Below, piece after piece: positions 36,840-45,351 of a stretch of DNA of 64,000 nucleotides (its first letter is position 1; each line of letters starts with the position of its first letter). Origin of the DNA: Sphingomonas desiccabilis (GTDB lineage: Bacteria; Pseudomonadota; Alphaproteobacteria; Sphingomonadales; Sphingomonadaceae); NCBI RefSeq assembly GCF_004135605.1, contig NZ_SDPT01000004.1, forward strand, positions 1 to 64,000, written 5' to 3'. Position numbers and translations under genes: made by a program. Below the pieces are notes generated by a model. The model was not told where the DNA came from. It saw only the letters and a list, made by a program, of their open reading frames with translations, and did not search any database.

Positions 36840-37299
36840 TCAGCGCCTGTAATTAGCTGGTGCTTGCACGCCGAGATCGGGCCAGAAGGTCACGTCGCAG
36901 CCGGTTACCTTCCTCTGCTGTGACCCGATAACGATGGTGGAGACCGGGATGCCGAGTAATTGCCCACGGATAACGACGCTACTCTTTTGGATCTTACCCA
37001 CGAAGTCGAGACGCGCGGTCTCCACGTCATTCCGGATCTTCAAATAGGAGAAGCTGGAGGTGAAAAGGCGATACCTTTTGCCGACCTCGTCGGCGAGGCG
37101 CTTCAGATCTCGGATCAGATAGTCCGGCCGCATGTCGGTGCGCATGATCCCTACCATTCGATCGGTGGCCTGGAGCATCTTCAGTCTCTCGGCGATGTGT
37201 AGCAGCTCCCTCACCACCGCGCCTTGCCTCAGCCTCCTTCAGGATGCCGGTAATCAGCGATGCGACCAAAGCGATGGCGACCGGTGAACATTTACTCAT
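36840..37299 (-). pseudogene. Hypothetical protein, probably frameshifted
   Basis: From ATG 37299 the frame gives a signal-anchor-like start (MSKCSPVAIALVASLITGIL), but after about 27 residues it becomes nonsense. From about 37235 a different frame carries well-formed protein sequence (VVRELLHIAERLKMLQATDR; LIRDLKRLADEVGKRYRLFT; SSVVIRGQLLGIPVSTIVIG) to a stop at 36840. The two pieces join sensibly if one indel is assumed near 37230. The product would be a membrane-anchored or secreted protein of about 150 residues; no family recognised. Divergent from the GH127 gene. Alternatively the second frame could start at a GTG near 37217. Confidence 0.4.
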
Positions 37300-37348
37300 A
37301 CAAAACGGCCCGATAGGGTGCCTGCAATCATTTGATCGGGAGAGTGAC

Positions 37349-39658
37349 ATGGGCTGGACGCGTCGCGGCACGCTGGGGGCGGGGATCGCGCTGGGGACGC
37401 TGCCGGTCGCATGGGGTGCGCCTGCTGCGTCGCCCGGCGCGACGCCCTTTCCCCTGTCCCAGATACGGTTGAAGCCGTCCATCTTCCTGACCTCGGTTCA
37501 GGCGAACCAGCGCTATCTGTTGTCGCTCGACGCCGATCGGCTGCTGCATAATTTCTACGCCGGTGCCGGAATGCCGACCAAGGGTGATGTTTATGGCGGT
37601 TGGGAATCGCGCGGGATCGCTGGCCATTCGCTCGGCCATTATCTGAGTGCGGTATCGCTGATCCACGCCCAGACCGGTGATCCGCAATTCCGGGATCGGG
37701 CCATCTATATCGTCGATCAACTCAAGGCGATCCAGACGAAGCAGGGCGATGGTTATGCCGGTGGCACCACGGTCGAGCGCGATGGCAAAACGGTGGACGG
37801 GAAAGTGGTGTATGAGGAACTGCGCAAGGGCGAAATCCGCTCGACGGGGTTCAGCCTGAACGACGGGTGGGTGCCCCTCTACACCTATCACAAGGTCGTG
37901 GCCGGGGCGCTGGACGCGCATCAACATGCCGGGGTCAAGGACGGACTGGCCGTAGCGGTCGGCCTGGGCGACTTTCTCGGCAAGATCTTGGAGGGGTTGA
38001 GCGATACGCAGGTGCAGGACATTCTGCGCACCGAGCATGGCGGCCTGACCGAATCCTTTGCCGAACTTTACAAGCGCACCGGAAACCGTCGTTGGCTGAT
38101 CCTGGCGGAACGGATGCGCCACCACGCGATCGTCGATCCGCTTCAGGCCGGACGCGACGAACTCGCCGGAAAGCACGCCAACACCCAGATCCCCAAGATC
38201 GTGGGTGAGGCACGGCTGCACGAACTGACCGGCAATGCCGATCGGGCAAAGGTGGTGCAGTTCTTCTGGACCACGGTCACGCGCGATCACAGCTATGTCA
38301 TAGGCGGCAATTCGGACCACGAGCATTTCGGTCTGCCGCGCCAGCTTGCGCAACGGCTTGACCAACAGACGTGCGAAGCCTGCAACAGCTACAACATGCT
38401 GCGGCTGACCCGGCATCTGTATAGCTGGAACGGCGATGCGAGCTATTTCGACTTTTACGAGCGATCGCACCTCAATCACATTATGAGCCAGCAGGATCCC
38501 CGGACGGGGATGTTCACCTATTTCACCGCGCTGGCGCCGGGAATGGGTCGGGTGCACTCCAACCCGACAGAGGATTTCTGGTGCTGCGTCGGCTCCGGTA
38601 TGGAAAGCCATTCGAAGCACGGTGAGAGCGTCTATTGGAAACGCGGCGATGCGGTCGCGATCAACCTCTATTACGCCTCCATGTTGGACGCACCGGACGC
38701 GCGGCTCGATATGGATACCGAGTTTCCGCTGGGCGACACGGTGAGCATCACAGTGACGAAGCCCCCGAAGAAGCTGGCGCTCCGCGTCCCCGGCTGGTGC
38801 GGGACGCCGCTGTTGCAGGTGAACGGCAAGACCGCAGGCGTGCGCGATGGCGGCTATCTGATGCTGGCCGGGCTAAAGGCCGGTGATCGCATCGAACTGT
38901 CGCTGCCCATGCCGGTGCGTGTCGAAGCGATGCCCGACGATGCAAAGCTGATCGCGTTCCTCAGCGGGCCGCTGGTGCTGGCCGGCGACATGGGGGCGAA
39001 CGATCGTCCGTGGGAAGGGCTAGACCCCGCGCTCGTCACGGATCAGGCGCAACCCGCATTGGTCACGGCGGGTGGGCTGCACCAATATCGGCTGGGCGAA
39101 CAGGGCAAGCCGCGCGACCTGACGTTGCGGCCGTTCTTCGCGCAGCATCAAAACCGGACCGCCGTCTATTTCCGGCGCTTCGACACAGCGGAATGGCCGA
39201 TACAGCAAGCCGCGTGGACTCGTGCCGCGCGGGAGCGGGCGGACCTGACCGAGCGGACGATCGACCTCATCCGACTGGGCGAGCAACAGCCAGAGGTGGA
39301 TCACGCCTTTGCTGACAGCGGCCAATCGGCGGCCGTTTCCCACGTCGCCGACCGCAGCAGGAACGTAAATGCCGGCTTTTTTGAATTTGATCTCGCCGTG
39401 GCGCCCGGTCCCTTGGCGCTTCAGGTCGCCTATGGCGGCGGACAGCGCGACAAAGACTTCCGAATCATGATCGACGGTAAGCAACTGGTGCGTGAGCGCC
39501 TGTCGGGCGAGGGGACTTCAACTCGCAACGTGCAGACCTATACGCTGCCGATGGAGATGACGCGAGGCAAGTCGAAGATCCGCGTTCGATTCGAATCGGA
39601 CGCGTGGCAGGGGGTCGAGGTGTATACGGCCCGCACCATGCGGCTCAAATCGGTCTAG
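37349..39658 (+). CDS. Glycoside hydrolase family 127 (beta-L-arabinofuranosidase-like, DUF1680)
   Basis: 769 residues from ATG 37349 with GGGAGAG upstream; a further in-frame ATG at 37244 lacks a site. The N-terminus has a Tat-like signal (WTRRGTLGAGIALGTLPVAW) ending before residue 30. The alpha/alpha barrel contains GHSLGHYLSAVS, the acid Glu in EACNSYNMLRLTRHLY (about 342) and the Cys nucleophile/zinc motif EDFWCCVGSGMESHSKHG (about 407-420). GH127 enzymes release beta-L-arabinofuranose; a Cys-based mechanism with zinc is established for the family. C-terminal domain of about 200 residues is beta-rich (a DUF4986/CBM-like fold is possible). Forms a pair with the next gene. Confidence 0.88.
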   Translation: MGWTRRGTLGAGIALGTLPVAWGAPAASPGATPFPLSQIRLKPSIFLTSVQANQRYLLSLDADRLLHNFYAGAGMPTKGDVYGGWESRGIAGHSLGHYLSAVSLIHAQTGDPQFRDRAIYIVDQLKAIQTKQGDGYAGGTTVERDGKTVDGKVVYEELRKGEIRSTGFSLNDGWVPLYTYHKVVAGALDAHQHAGVKDGLAVAVGLGDFLGKILEGLSDTQVQDILRTEHGGLTESFAELYKRTGNRRWLILAERMRHHAIVDPLQAGRDELAGKHANTQIPKIVGEARLHELTGNADRAKVVQFFWTTVTRDHSYVIGGNSDHEHFGLPRQLAQRLDQQTCEACNSYNMLRLTRHLYSWNGDASYFDFYERSHLNHIMSQQDPRTGMFTYFTALAPGMGRVHSNPTEDFWCCVGSGMESHSKHGESVYWKRGDAVAINLYYASMLDAPDARLDMDTEFPLGDTVSITVTKPPKKLALRVPGWCGTPLLQVNGKTAGVRDGGYLMLAGLKAGDRIELSLPMPVRVEAMPDDAKLIAFLSGPLVLAGDMGANDRPWEGLDPALVTDQAQPALVTAGGLHQYRLGEQGKPRDLTLRPFFAQHQNRTAVYFRRFDTAEWPIQQAAWTRAARERADLTERTIDLIRLGEQQPEVDHAFADSGQSAAVSHVADRSRNVNAGFFEFDLAVAPGPLALQVAYGGGQRDKDFRIMIDGKQLVRERLSGEGTSTRNVQTYTLPMEMTRGKSKIRVRFESDAWQGVEVYTARTMRLKSV

Positions 39659-39754
39659 CCCGATCCGCAACATCTGCTCGACCGTACGACAAGGCACAGC
39701 GGCTGGAGCAGGAACTCGCCGTGAGTATCCCGTTTCGACATTAAAGAGGCGTCT

Positions 39755-41146
39755 ATGAGCAGGATCGGTATCAAAGCGGCGATTGCAATCCTGTGCGTGA
39801 TTGCGACGCCAAAACTGGCTGGCGCACAGAGCGGTCCGCCTATCATCCAGACGCGCTTCACGGCGGACCCGGCGCCCCTGGTGCATGATGGTGTGGTGTA
39901 TCTTTACACCAGTCATGACGAGGATGACGCGGCCGGCTTCAAGATGCTTGACTGGTTGCTCTATAGCTCGACGGACATGGTGAATTGGACCGATCGGGGA
40001 ACCGTGGCCTCCTTAAAGACCTTCCCGTGGGCGGTGCAGAGCAACGACGCGTGGGCCCCGCATATCATTGCCACAGATGGAAAGTTTTACCTCTACGCTC
40101 CTATCAGCATCGCGGGGCTGCCCAAGAATGTCATTGCGGTAGCGGTCGCCGACAAGCCCGAGGGGCCTTTCGTCGATGTGTTGGGCAAGCCGCTAATCGC
40201 GCCGGCCAACGACAATATCGATCCGACCGTGTGGATCGACGACGACGGCCAAGCTTATCTCTACTGGGGCAATCCAGACCTGTATTACGTCAAGCTCAAC
40301 AAGGACATGGTTTCCTATTCGGGTCCAATCACCAAGGTTGATCGGATCCTGGATTATCAAGAAGGTCCTTGGTTCTATAAGCGTAAGAACAATTATTACA
40401 TGGCCTTTGCCTCGACCTGCTGCTCCGAAGGGATCGGCTATTCGATGAGCGACAAGCCGACGGGTCCATGGACCTACAAAGGTCCGATCATGGCACACGA
40501 CGCGCGCGCGACCGGCAACCATCCTGGCATCATCGATTACAAGGGCGGCTCGTACCTGTTTGGCTTCAACTATGAGTTGAACTTCGCGTTGACGCCGATG
40601 CATCACGAGCGACGCTCGGTGACGGTCGCCAAATTCGATTACAACCCGGACGGCACAATTCCCAATTTGCATTGGTGGGACCGGACGAGCGCGCCGCAGC
40701 TTGAGACGCTCAACCCTTACAAGCGCGTCGAGGCGGAGACGATCGCCTGGACCTCGCGGCTTAAGCGGGATCGGGACCGGCCTTACGATTGGGCTCCGGG
40801 CGTGACGACGGCGGGCGATGTGAAATCCGGCATCTTCGTGACCCGAACGACCGATCGCAGCTACATCAAGGTTGCCGGCGTTGATTTTGGCTCCGCCGGG
40901 GCGAGTCGGTTCATCGCCAACGTCGCCAACGGCGTAGCAGGCTCCATGCTCGAGCTGCGACTGGATCGTGTTGATGGGCCGGTGATCGGGACGGTGTCTA
41001 TCGGAGACACCGGCGCGCCTGGCGTTTGGGAAGATCGCCAAACCGCCATAAAGGGCGCGATCGGCACCCATGATCTATACCTGCTTTTCAAGGGAAGCGG
41101 TGACAGGTCGCTATTTGACTTCGATCACTGGCGCTTTGTCCGGTAA
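39755..41146 (+). CDS. Glycoside hydrolase family 43 with C-terminal CBM6
   Basis: 463 residues, signal peptide residues 1-24 (cleaved after AGA). The five-bladed propeller (residues 30-320) has the three family acids in place: TADPAPLVHDG (base Asp), NIDPTVWIDDDGQAYL (second Asp) and YQEGPWFYKR (acid Glu). From about 325 the C-terminus (KRVEAETIAWTSRL ... LFDFDHWRFVR) is a carbohydrate-binding module family 6 domain. Typical activities are arabinofuranosidase, arabinanase or beta-xylosidase. It lies 97 nt after GH127 and both are exported, so they likely act together on arabinose-containing polysaccharide. No transporter is in the pair. Confidence 0.9.
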   Translation: MSRIGIKAAIAILCVIATPKLAGAQSGPPIIQTRFTADPAPLVHDGVVYLYTSHDEDDAAGFKMLDWLLYSSTDMVNWTDRGTVASLKTFPWAVQSNDAWAPHIIATDGKFYLYAPISIAGLPKNVIAVAVADKPEGPFVDVLGKPLIAPANDNIDPTVWIDDDGQAYLYWGNPDLYYVKLNKDMVSYSGPITKVDRILDYQEGPWFYKRKNNYYMAFASTCCSEGIGYSMSDKPTGPWTYKGPIMAHDARATGNHPGIIDYKGGSYLFGFNYELNFALTPMHHERRSVTVAKFDYNPDGTIPNLHWWDRTSAPQLETLNPYKRVEAETIAWTSRLKRDRDRPYDWAPGVTTAGDVKSGIFVTRTTDRSYIKVAGVDFGSAGASRFIANVANGVAGSMLELRLDRVDGPVIGTVSIGDTGAPGVWEDRQTAIKGAIGTHDLYLLFKGSGDRSLFDFDHWRFVR

Positions 41147-41164
41147 TCTGAGTGTGCGCGCTGT

Positions 41165-41562
41165 TTGCTGCCCGAAAGCCTCCGCTCGCTGCCCTACCTC
41201 GTCCACACGAACCGCGAGTTGGGGCTGATGTTGATGGGCACGAAGCCGCTCGCGATGTTCAGCTACACTGACGGCTACGAGGCCGATTGCGTTCTGCGTT
41301 ACCTGAGGATGTTTGACCGGCATGCTGCGGCCGGCCGATTTACAAAGCACGAGAAGGTGTCGCCGCTACAGCAGCTGAATGGGGCGCTTCATCATCAGGT
41401 CTTTTATACGCTGCCAATGAGGATTGGCGCGTGAATGCCATGTCGGAGCTGCTTACCCTGCCGGGAGCGTCGTCCAATGAACGTGAACGTCGATACGGTA
41501 TGCTACTCGGCTACGAAGACTGGCAGAATGACGTTTGGCTTCTCCGCCAGCCCGTCCCGTGA
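41165..41562 (+). pseudogene. Conserved-looking hypothetical protein, frameshifted
   Basis: The first frame (LRSLPYLVHTNRELGLMLMG, then YEADCVLRYLRMFDRHAAAG) loses coding quality near 41410. A second frame from about 41402 continues convincingly (NEDWRVNAMSELLTLPGASS, then YGMLLGYEDWQNDVWLLRQ) and ends at TGA 41560-41562. One indel near 41402-41412 would restore a single protein of about 130 residues. No start with a ribosome site; it abuts the GH43 stop, so the 5' end may also be lost. Function unknown; its setting in the plasmid zone suggests a plasmid-associated hypothetical. Confidence 0.5.
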
Positions 41563-41680
41563 CAATGCTCGGAGCCCGCATCGTGTGCCCGCCGATTTAT
41601 GGGTTCACAGCCTAGTGAACCTGTTCCAGCTGCTGCTCAGCTCGTCTGGTCAGCGCAATGAGCTTCCGGTGGATGGAACA

Positions 41681-41691
41681 GAGATCATCGA
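41681..41691 (+). repeat. Stray iteron-like sequence
   Basis: GAGATCATCGA preceded by GGAACA; differs from the origin iteron core only in the last base. Lies upstream of the repA remnant. Confidence 0.55.
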
Positions 41692-41846
41692 TCGAATAGA
41701 AGGCTTGAGGCTTGAATGGTCCGCAAACTGGCAATGCCTGTGATTTGGGCCGCGAAGCTATTGAACTCGGTGTATCCTGGGGCCGGGGAGATTTGGCAGA
41801 AGAGGAGAGATGCTGAGCCAGACAAGGGCGCGCCACCGTGTTCGGG

Positions 41847-42337
41847 ATGGAAGTTAGGAACGCGACGGCGCTGGTTCTTTATGCGCATCTTACCTCTCGC
41901 CTGGCTCGTATCAGCCCTGAAAAGGGCAGGTGATTTCCCGGGTTCGGCTGGCGGAGCAGCCCGGGAACGACGCCGATTGCAAGCGCATTCGCCAAACTCT
42001 GCGCGGGACCGTGCCACTCTTCTCAGGGTTGTATCCCAATGCGAATGTCGACCTTCCCGGCCGCGAGGTGATCCTGCATCCGTCTGCTGCGGCTATGGAG
42101 TGCAAGCTAGCTGGCGCTCGCTTCGCGGCTCGTGAACCAAGCCGCTCCGGAAACGGCTCCGAGATCATCGGTTCGGGGAAGGGCAGTGCCATCCCTGTCG
42201 GCCGAGGATGAGAAGCGTCTCGGGACAATTCCCCAAAGGTCGCTGCTGTACCGTCTCTGGGAGAGGCATTCCGCTCCATCGGGCTGAGCCTCGTCATCCG
42301 ACATGCCGCACGGCGTGCGCTGCCGTTGGACGATTGA
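41847..42337 (+). pseudogene. Second, decayed repA gene
   Basis: Fragments match the intact RepA of this window. Frame 1 (41847-41927) reads ATALVLYAHLTSRLARISPE against intact PTALDLYTYLAYRLPRIGSD. After a shift near 41925 the next frame reads GQVISRVRLAEQPGNDADCK, then YPNANVDLPGREVILHPS, against GQIISWDQLAKHLGNEADSK and YPNANVDLSGRKVILHPS. An iteron at 42161 sits where the intact gene has its internal iteron, and the sequence GATTGACCGATGATG at 42333 parallels the intact stop region. The rest is unrecognisable. It lies in opposite orientation to the intact gene and is non-functional. Confidence 0.82.
42161..42171 (+). repeat. Iteron inside the repA remnant
   Basis: GAGATCATCGG with GGCTCC in front, matching the origin iterons; position corresponds to the internal iteron of intact repA (31829-31839). 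Confidence 0.75.
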
Positions 42338-42348
42338 CCGATGATGTC
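42338..42348 (-). repeat. Reverse iteron at the end of the repA remnant
   Basis: CCGATGATGTC, reverse orientation relative to the remnant and one mismatch from the core, mirroring the iteron that overlaps the stop codon of intact repA (31540-31550). Confidence 0.65.
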
Positions 42349-42837
42349 CGAGCCGTTGTCTTTTGAATGGCTGAAGAGAGGATCAGGTGGCTTTGCCGTA
42401 CCGCTCGCAGCGGGGAGCGCGTCTGGGGTGCGTTCGACCCTCTGCGTCAGCTGACGAATGGCGAACGCCCCGCTCTCGCGCATCTGGGGATACCAGAAGC
42501 CACGCGGAAAGAGCGGAAAGTAGAGCTTGCGGCCTCTGCTCCCTGGGCGGCGACACGAAGTGGCTCCGCCCAGGGAGGCGGGGGGATGGCGGCGGAGCAG
42601 GGAAGGGGCGGCACCCGTCACCGGAGCCTAATGTCGCACTCAAGGTCAGCGACATCCCGATCACGACCAAGGGTCGACGATGCTTGGGTAAAACCCGCAT
42701 CGAGAGTGCGTGTACATTACCTGGATCCGCCGCGGTGATTCAATTCGGGAAAGCCCGTACGGGAATAGCCTAGCCACGAGCGTCCTGTGGCCTTCCCCTC
42801 ACTGGTCCGCGGCTGTGACGCCGCTCTCGCGTGAGCC
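42349..42837. other. No gene recognised
   Basis: Several open frames on both strands, but none has motif, codon or ribosome-site support. Decayed plasmid-type sequence. Confidence 0.35.
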
Positions 42838-43004
42838 TTAGTCTGCTTCGACACTGCTGCTCCAGGTTGGGGTTGCTGCCCCTGCGGCGATATAAGCGTC
42901 CAAAGCGCGCTCCAATGTCGGCAGAGGCACCGGGCCGATCTGCAGGATCACGTCGTGGAAGATCCGCTGATCGAACTTCGCGCCTAGCTTGGCCTCTGCC
43001 TTAC
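42838..43004 (-). pseudogene. DUF885 protein, C-terminal tail
   Basis: Minus-strand frame AEAKLGAKFDQRIFHDVILQ, then IGPVPLPTLERALDAYIAA, stop TAA at 42838. This is the characteristic C-terminus of DUF885 (M2-like putative metallopeptidase) proteins, which end in LGxKFDxRxFHDxxLxxGPxPLPxLE. The upstream part and the zinc motif are absent, so only about 55 of roughly 600 residues remain. Confidence 0.7.
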
Positions 43005-43063
43005 GCTAGCGTGATGGCACCCTGTTGCCGCGCCGCACAGCTGTCCCGGCGGCAAAGCCGCCG

Positions 43064-43405
43064 TCACTTCACCGTGGCAAACCACTCCGCGTACGGCGTA
43101 TGTCGCGCCATGTGCCGATTGTAGTCAGGCGCTCCGTCCGCCCACCAGACTGGCCCACGTTCGCCCAGGCCACGCTTGGCATCATCGACCCGCTCGCGCG
43201 CCGCTCGTTCCGCATCCCCGTCGGCAGACCGGCGTGCGACACCGACGGCCCGCCGAGCCGCCATCAACTCCGCTACAAGCTGCGAACGGCGTTCCTCGCC
43301 CAGGCCGGGATTGGAGATTCGCCACAATCGCCCACGCACGACGAAGTACCGGCCGTCGGGTGTCACGCGATGGGGACCGGCCGATTGGGGGATTCCCGTG
43401 CTCAT
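43064..43405 (-). CDS. Conserved hypothetical small protein
   Basis: 113 residues. Distinctive blocks: TPDGRYFVVRGRLWRISNPG at residues 15-34, a basic helix (QLVAELMAARRAVGVARRSA), then RGPVWWADGAPDYNRHMARH. Soluble, no signal peptide. I recognise the pattern as one common in sphingomonads and other Alphaproteobacteria but know no function. Its ATG overlaps the stop of the exonuclease gene by 4 nt, so the two are translated together. Confidence 0.75.
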   Translation of the reverse strand: MSTGIPQSAGPHRVTPDGRYFVVRGRLWRISNPGLGEERRSQLVAELMAARRAVGVARRSADGDAERAARERVDDAKRGLGERGPVWWADGAPDYNRHMARHTPYAEWFATVK

Positions 43406-43956
43406 GACGCCCGCGCGAGGAATTCCCGGGCGGTCGCCTGTACGCACAGCCACCGCGCCCGCTCATCCTCAGCATCCGCAAGCGCCCGGTGCGCCGGCTG
43501 CTGGCCGGGCGGCCGCACCTCGCTCTTGGCGAGGACGTCGACAATGGCGTCCTCAAGACGATCCGCCGGAACGATCGGGCCCAGGATCGCCACGGCTGCC
43601 GCGCGGTGTGCAGCGTCGCTGTCGCGCAACCTGAGGCTGTGCCGCGGCAGGCCTGCCGCGCGGAGCAATGCGCTCATCCATTTTCCGTCCCAGGAGGGCG
43701 CGCTGGCCAGCAGATCGTGCCCGCTCAGTTCTTCCACCATCCGAGCGGCGACCACGGCGTGAGGCGAGCCGTTCGCCAGCAGATGGGGTCGGCTGATGCG
43801 GTGGATCGCTTCTGCCTGCTCATCCCAATCGGTCCAGCCAGGAGCGGGGTGGATCAGATAGGACTCGGATCGTCCATCCTCGAACACCCAAGCCACTTCG
43901 ATCGGATAGCTGTGCTTGCCAAGCGACGAGGCTTCGAAGTCGAGGAACACCAGCAT
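43402..43956 (-). CDS. DEDD-family 3'-5' exonuclease
   Basis: 184 residues from ATG 43956. RNase H-like exonuclease core: FLDFEASSLG supplies the first Asp and Glu (D6, E8), GHDLLASAPSWDGKWM carries the middle Asp, and HRALADAEDERARW is the final His/Asp (DEDDh type). Related to DnaQ/RNase T-like proofreading domains but short, with no polymerase or other domain. May trim single-stranded DNA or RNA ends. The 4-nt overlap with the next small gene suggests a functional pair. Confidence 0.82.
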   Translation of the reverse strand: MLVFLDFEASSLGKHSYPIEVAWVFEDGRSESYLIHPAPGWTDWDEQAEAIHRISRPHLLANGSPHAVVAARMVEELSGHDLLASAPSWDGKWMSALLRAAGLPRHSLRLRDSDAAHRAAAVAILGPIVPADRLEDAIVDVLAKSEVRPPGQQPAHRALADAEDERARWLCVQATAREFLARAS

Positions 43957-44067
43957 GGGGGAAGAACGCGGAGCAGGGTGATTGGCTGCAGCGGATCTCG
44001 GCACTGCACCACGCGCGGCGCAGACGTGCAGTCGCAAGACGCAGTCCAGAGCGGTGCCTATGTCGAA

Positions 44068-45294
44068 CTAATCGGGTGCTCCGTTCTGACGATCCACGAT
44101 CAGCGTCAATCCCAGATCGGCGGTCACATTGCCCAACGTCCGGAAGATGTCGGGCACCGTCTCCACCGCGAGCAGTAGCGGAAGCAGTTCGATCGGCACG
44201 CCCATCGCCAGGCAGACGGGACCAATGGTGGTGAAGAAGGAGACCTGGCTCGGAAGGCCGACTGCGGCCAGGCTGACGATGGTGGCCACCAGCATACCCG
44301 CGGCGAACAGGCCGGGGCTGATCGCAATGCCGTGAAGTGCCGCGACGTAGAGGGCGACCGCGAAATTGGCAGCGGCGCTGGTGATGCGGAAGATGGATAC
44401 CGCCATCGGCAGCACCATGTTGCGAACCGGTTCGCGGATGCCGAGCGGACCGCGGGCGGCCTCGATCATGGCCGGCAGGGAGGCGATCGAGGATTGCGTG
44501 CTGAACGCGATCACCTGCGCCGGTGCGATCGCCCGTGCGAAGGGCGCGATTCCCAGCCTGCTCGTGATCCGCACCACGGGATAGACGAGCAGGGTGACGG
44601 CGATGCAGGCGCTGACCACCACGACGATGTACTGGACTAGCGTACCGGCCGCCGCGAGCCCCGCTCGTGCTCCGGCGACCGTCGCCAGCGCGAACACGCC
44701 GACCGGAGCCAGCCACAACACCCAATGCACGATCACCATCAGCGTATCGGTGACGCTCTGGAACCAGCCGATCAGGCCGGCGCAGCGGTTGCGATCGATG
44801 CGGGTGGCGGCGAAGCCGAACAGCAGCGCGAAGGCCACCAGCGGCACCATCTCGCCTTCTGCTGCGGACTTGACTGGGTTGGTGGGAATGAAGCTCAGCA
44901 GCCAATCCCCCGTGATCGCCGTTGCCTGGGGCGGCAGCGTCTGGGCGAGACCGAGGCTGCCGATCGCGCCCGCCGGGACCGGCCAGATCGACAGCAACCC
45001 CTGGACCACCAGCCCCGACACCAAGGCGGAGGCGGTGAGGCCGATCGCGATGAACAGCAGCGCCCGTCCGGCGACGCCGCCCGCGCGGGCGGTATCGGCC
45101 GCGGAGGCGACGCCGGTCACGATCAGGGCGAACACCAGCGGCACGATGGTGATCCGCAGCCCGCCGACCCAGGCCTTGCCGATCAGCTCGGCAGCCGGCG
45201 TGAGCATCGCGCGGGCGGCGTCGAACTGGGTGAGCGCCAGGCCGACGACCAGCCCGGCGATGAGTGCCGCGAGGATTCGGTGCGTCAGCGACAT
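44068..45294 (-). CDS. Dicarboxylate/amino acid:cation symporter (DAACS)
   Basis: 408 residues, about eight helices plus re-entrant loops. Family motifs: AFSTQSSIASLPAMIEAA (serine-rich first hairpin, here in the STQSS variant), VLPMAVSIFRITSAAANFAV in helix 7 (family NMDGT region replaced by SIFRI) and LPSQVSFFTTIGPVCLAMGV. Homologues (GltP, DctA) import glutamate, aspartate or C4-dicarboxylates with H+ or Na+. The NMDGT replacement suggests a divergent substrate. It follows paiB by 57 nt in the same orientation. Confidence 0.88.
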   Translation of the reverse strand: MSLTHRILAALIAGLVVGLALTQFDAARAMLTPAAELIGKAWVGGLRITIVPLVFALIVTGVASAADTARAGGVAGRALLFIAIGLTASALVSGLVVQGLLSIWPVPAGAIGSLGLAQTLPPQATAITGDWLLSFIPTNPVKSAAEGEMVPLVAFALLFGFAATRIDRNRCAGLIGWFQSVTDTLMVIVHWVLWLAPVGVFALATVAGARAGLAAAGTLVQYIVVVVSACIAVTLLVYPVVRITSRLGIAPFARAIAPAQVIAFSTQSSIASLPAMIEAARGPLGIREPVRNMVLPMAVSIFRITSAAANFAVALYVAALHGIAISPGLFAAGMLVATIVSLAAVGLPSQVSFFTTIGPVCLAMGVPIELLPLLLAVETVPDIFRTLGNVTADLGLTLIVDRQNGAPD

Positions 45295-45351
45295 GCGGGG
45301 ACCTTCATGCTGGGCGGGGCTCGCAACGGAGTCCGGCGGCGGATCGGGGAG

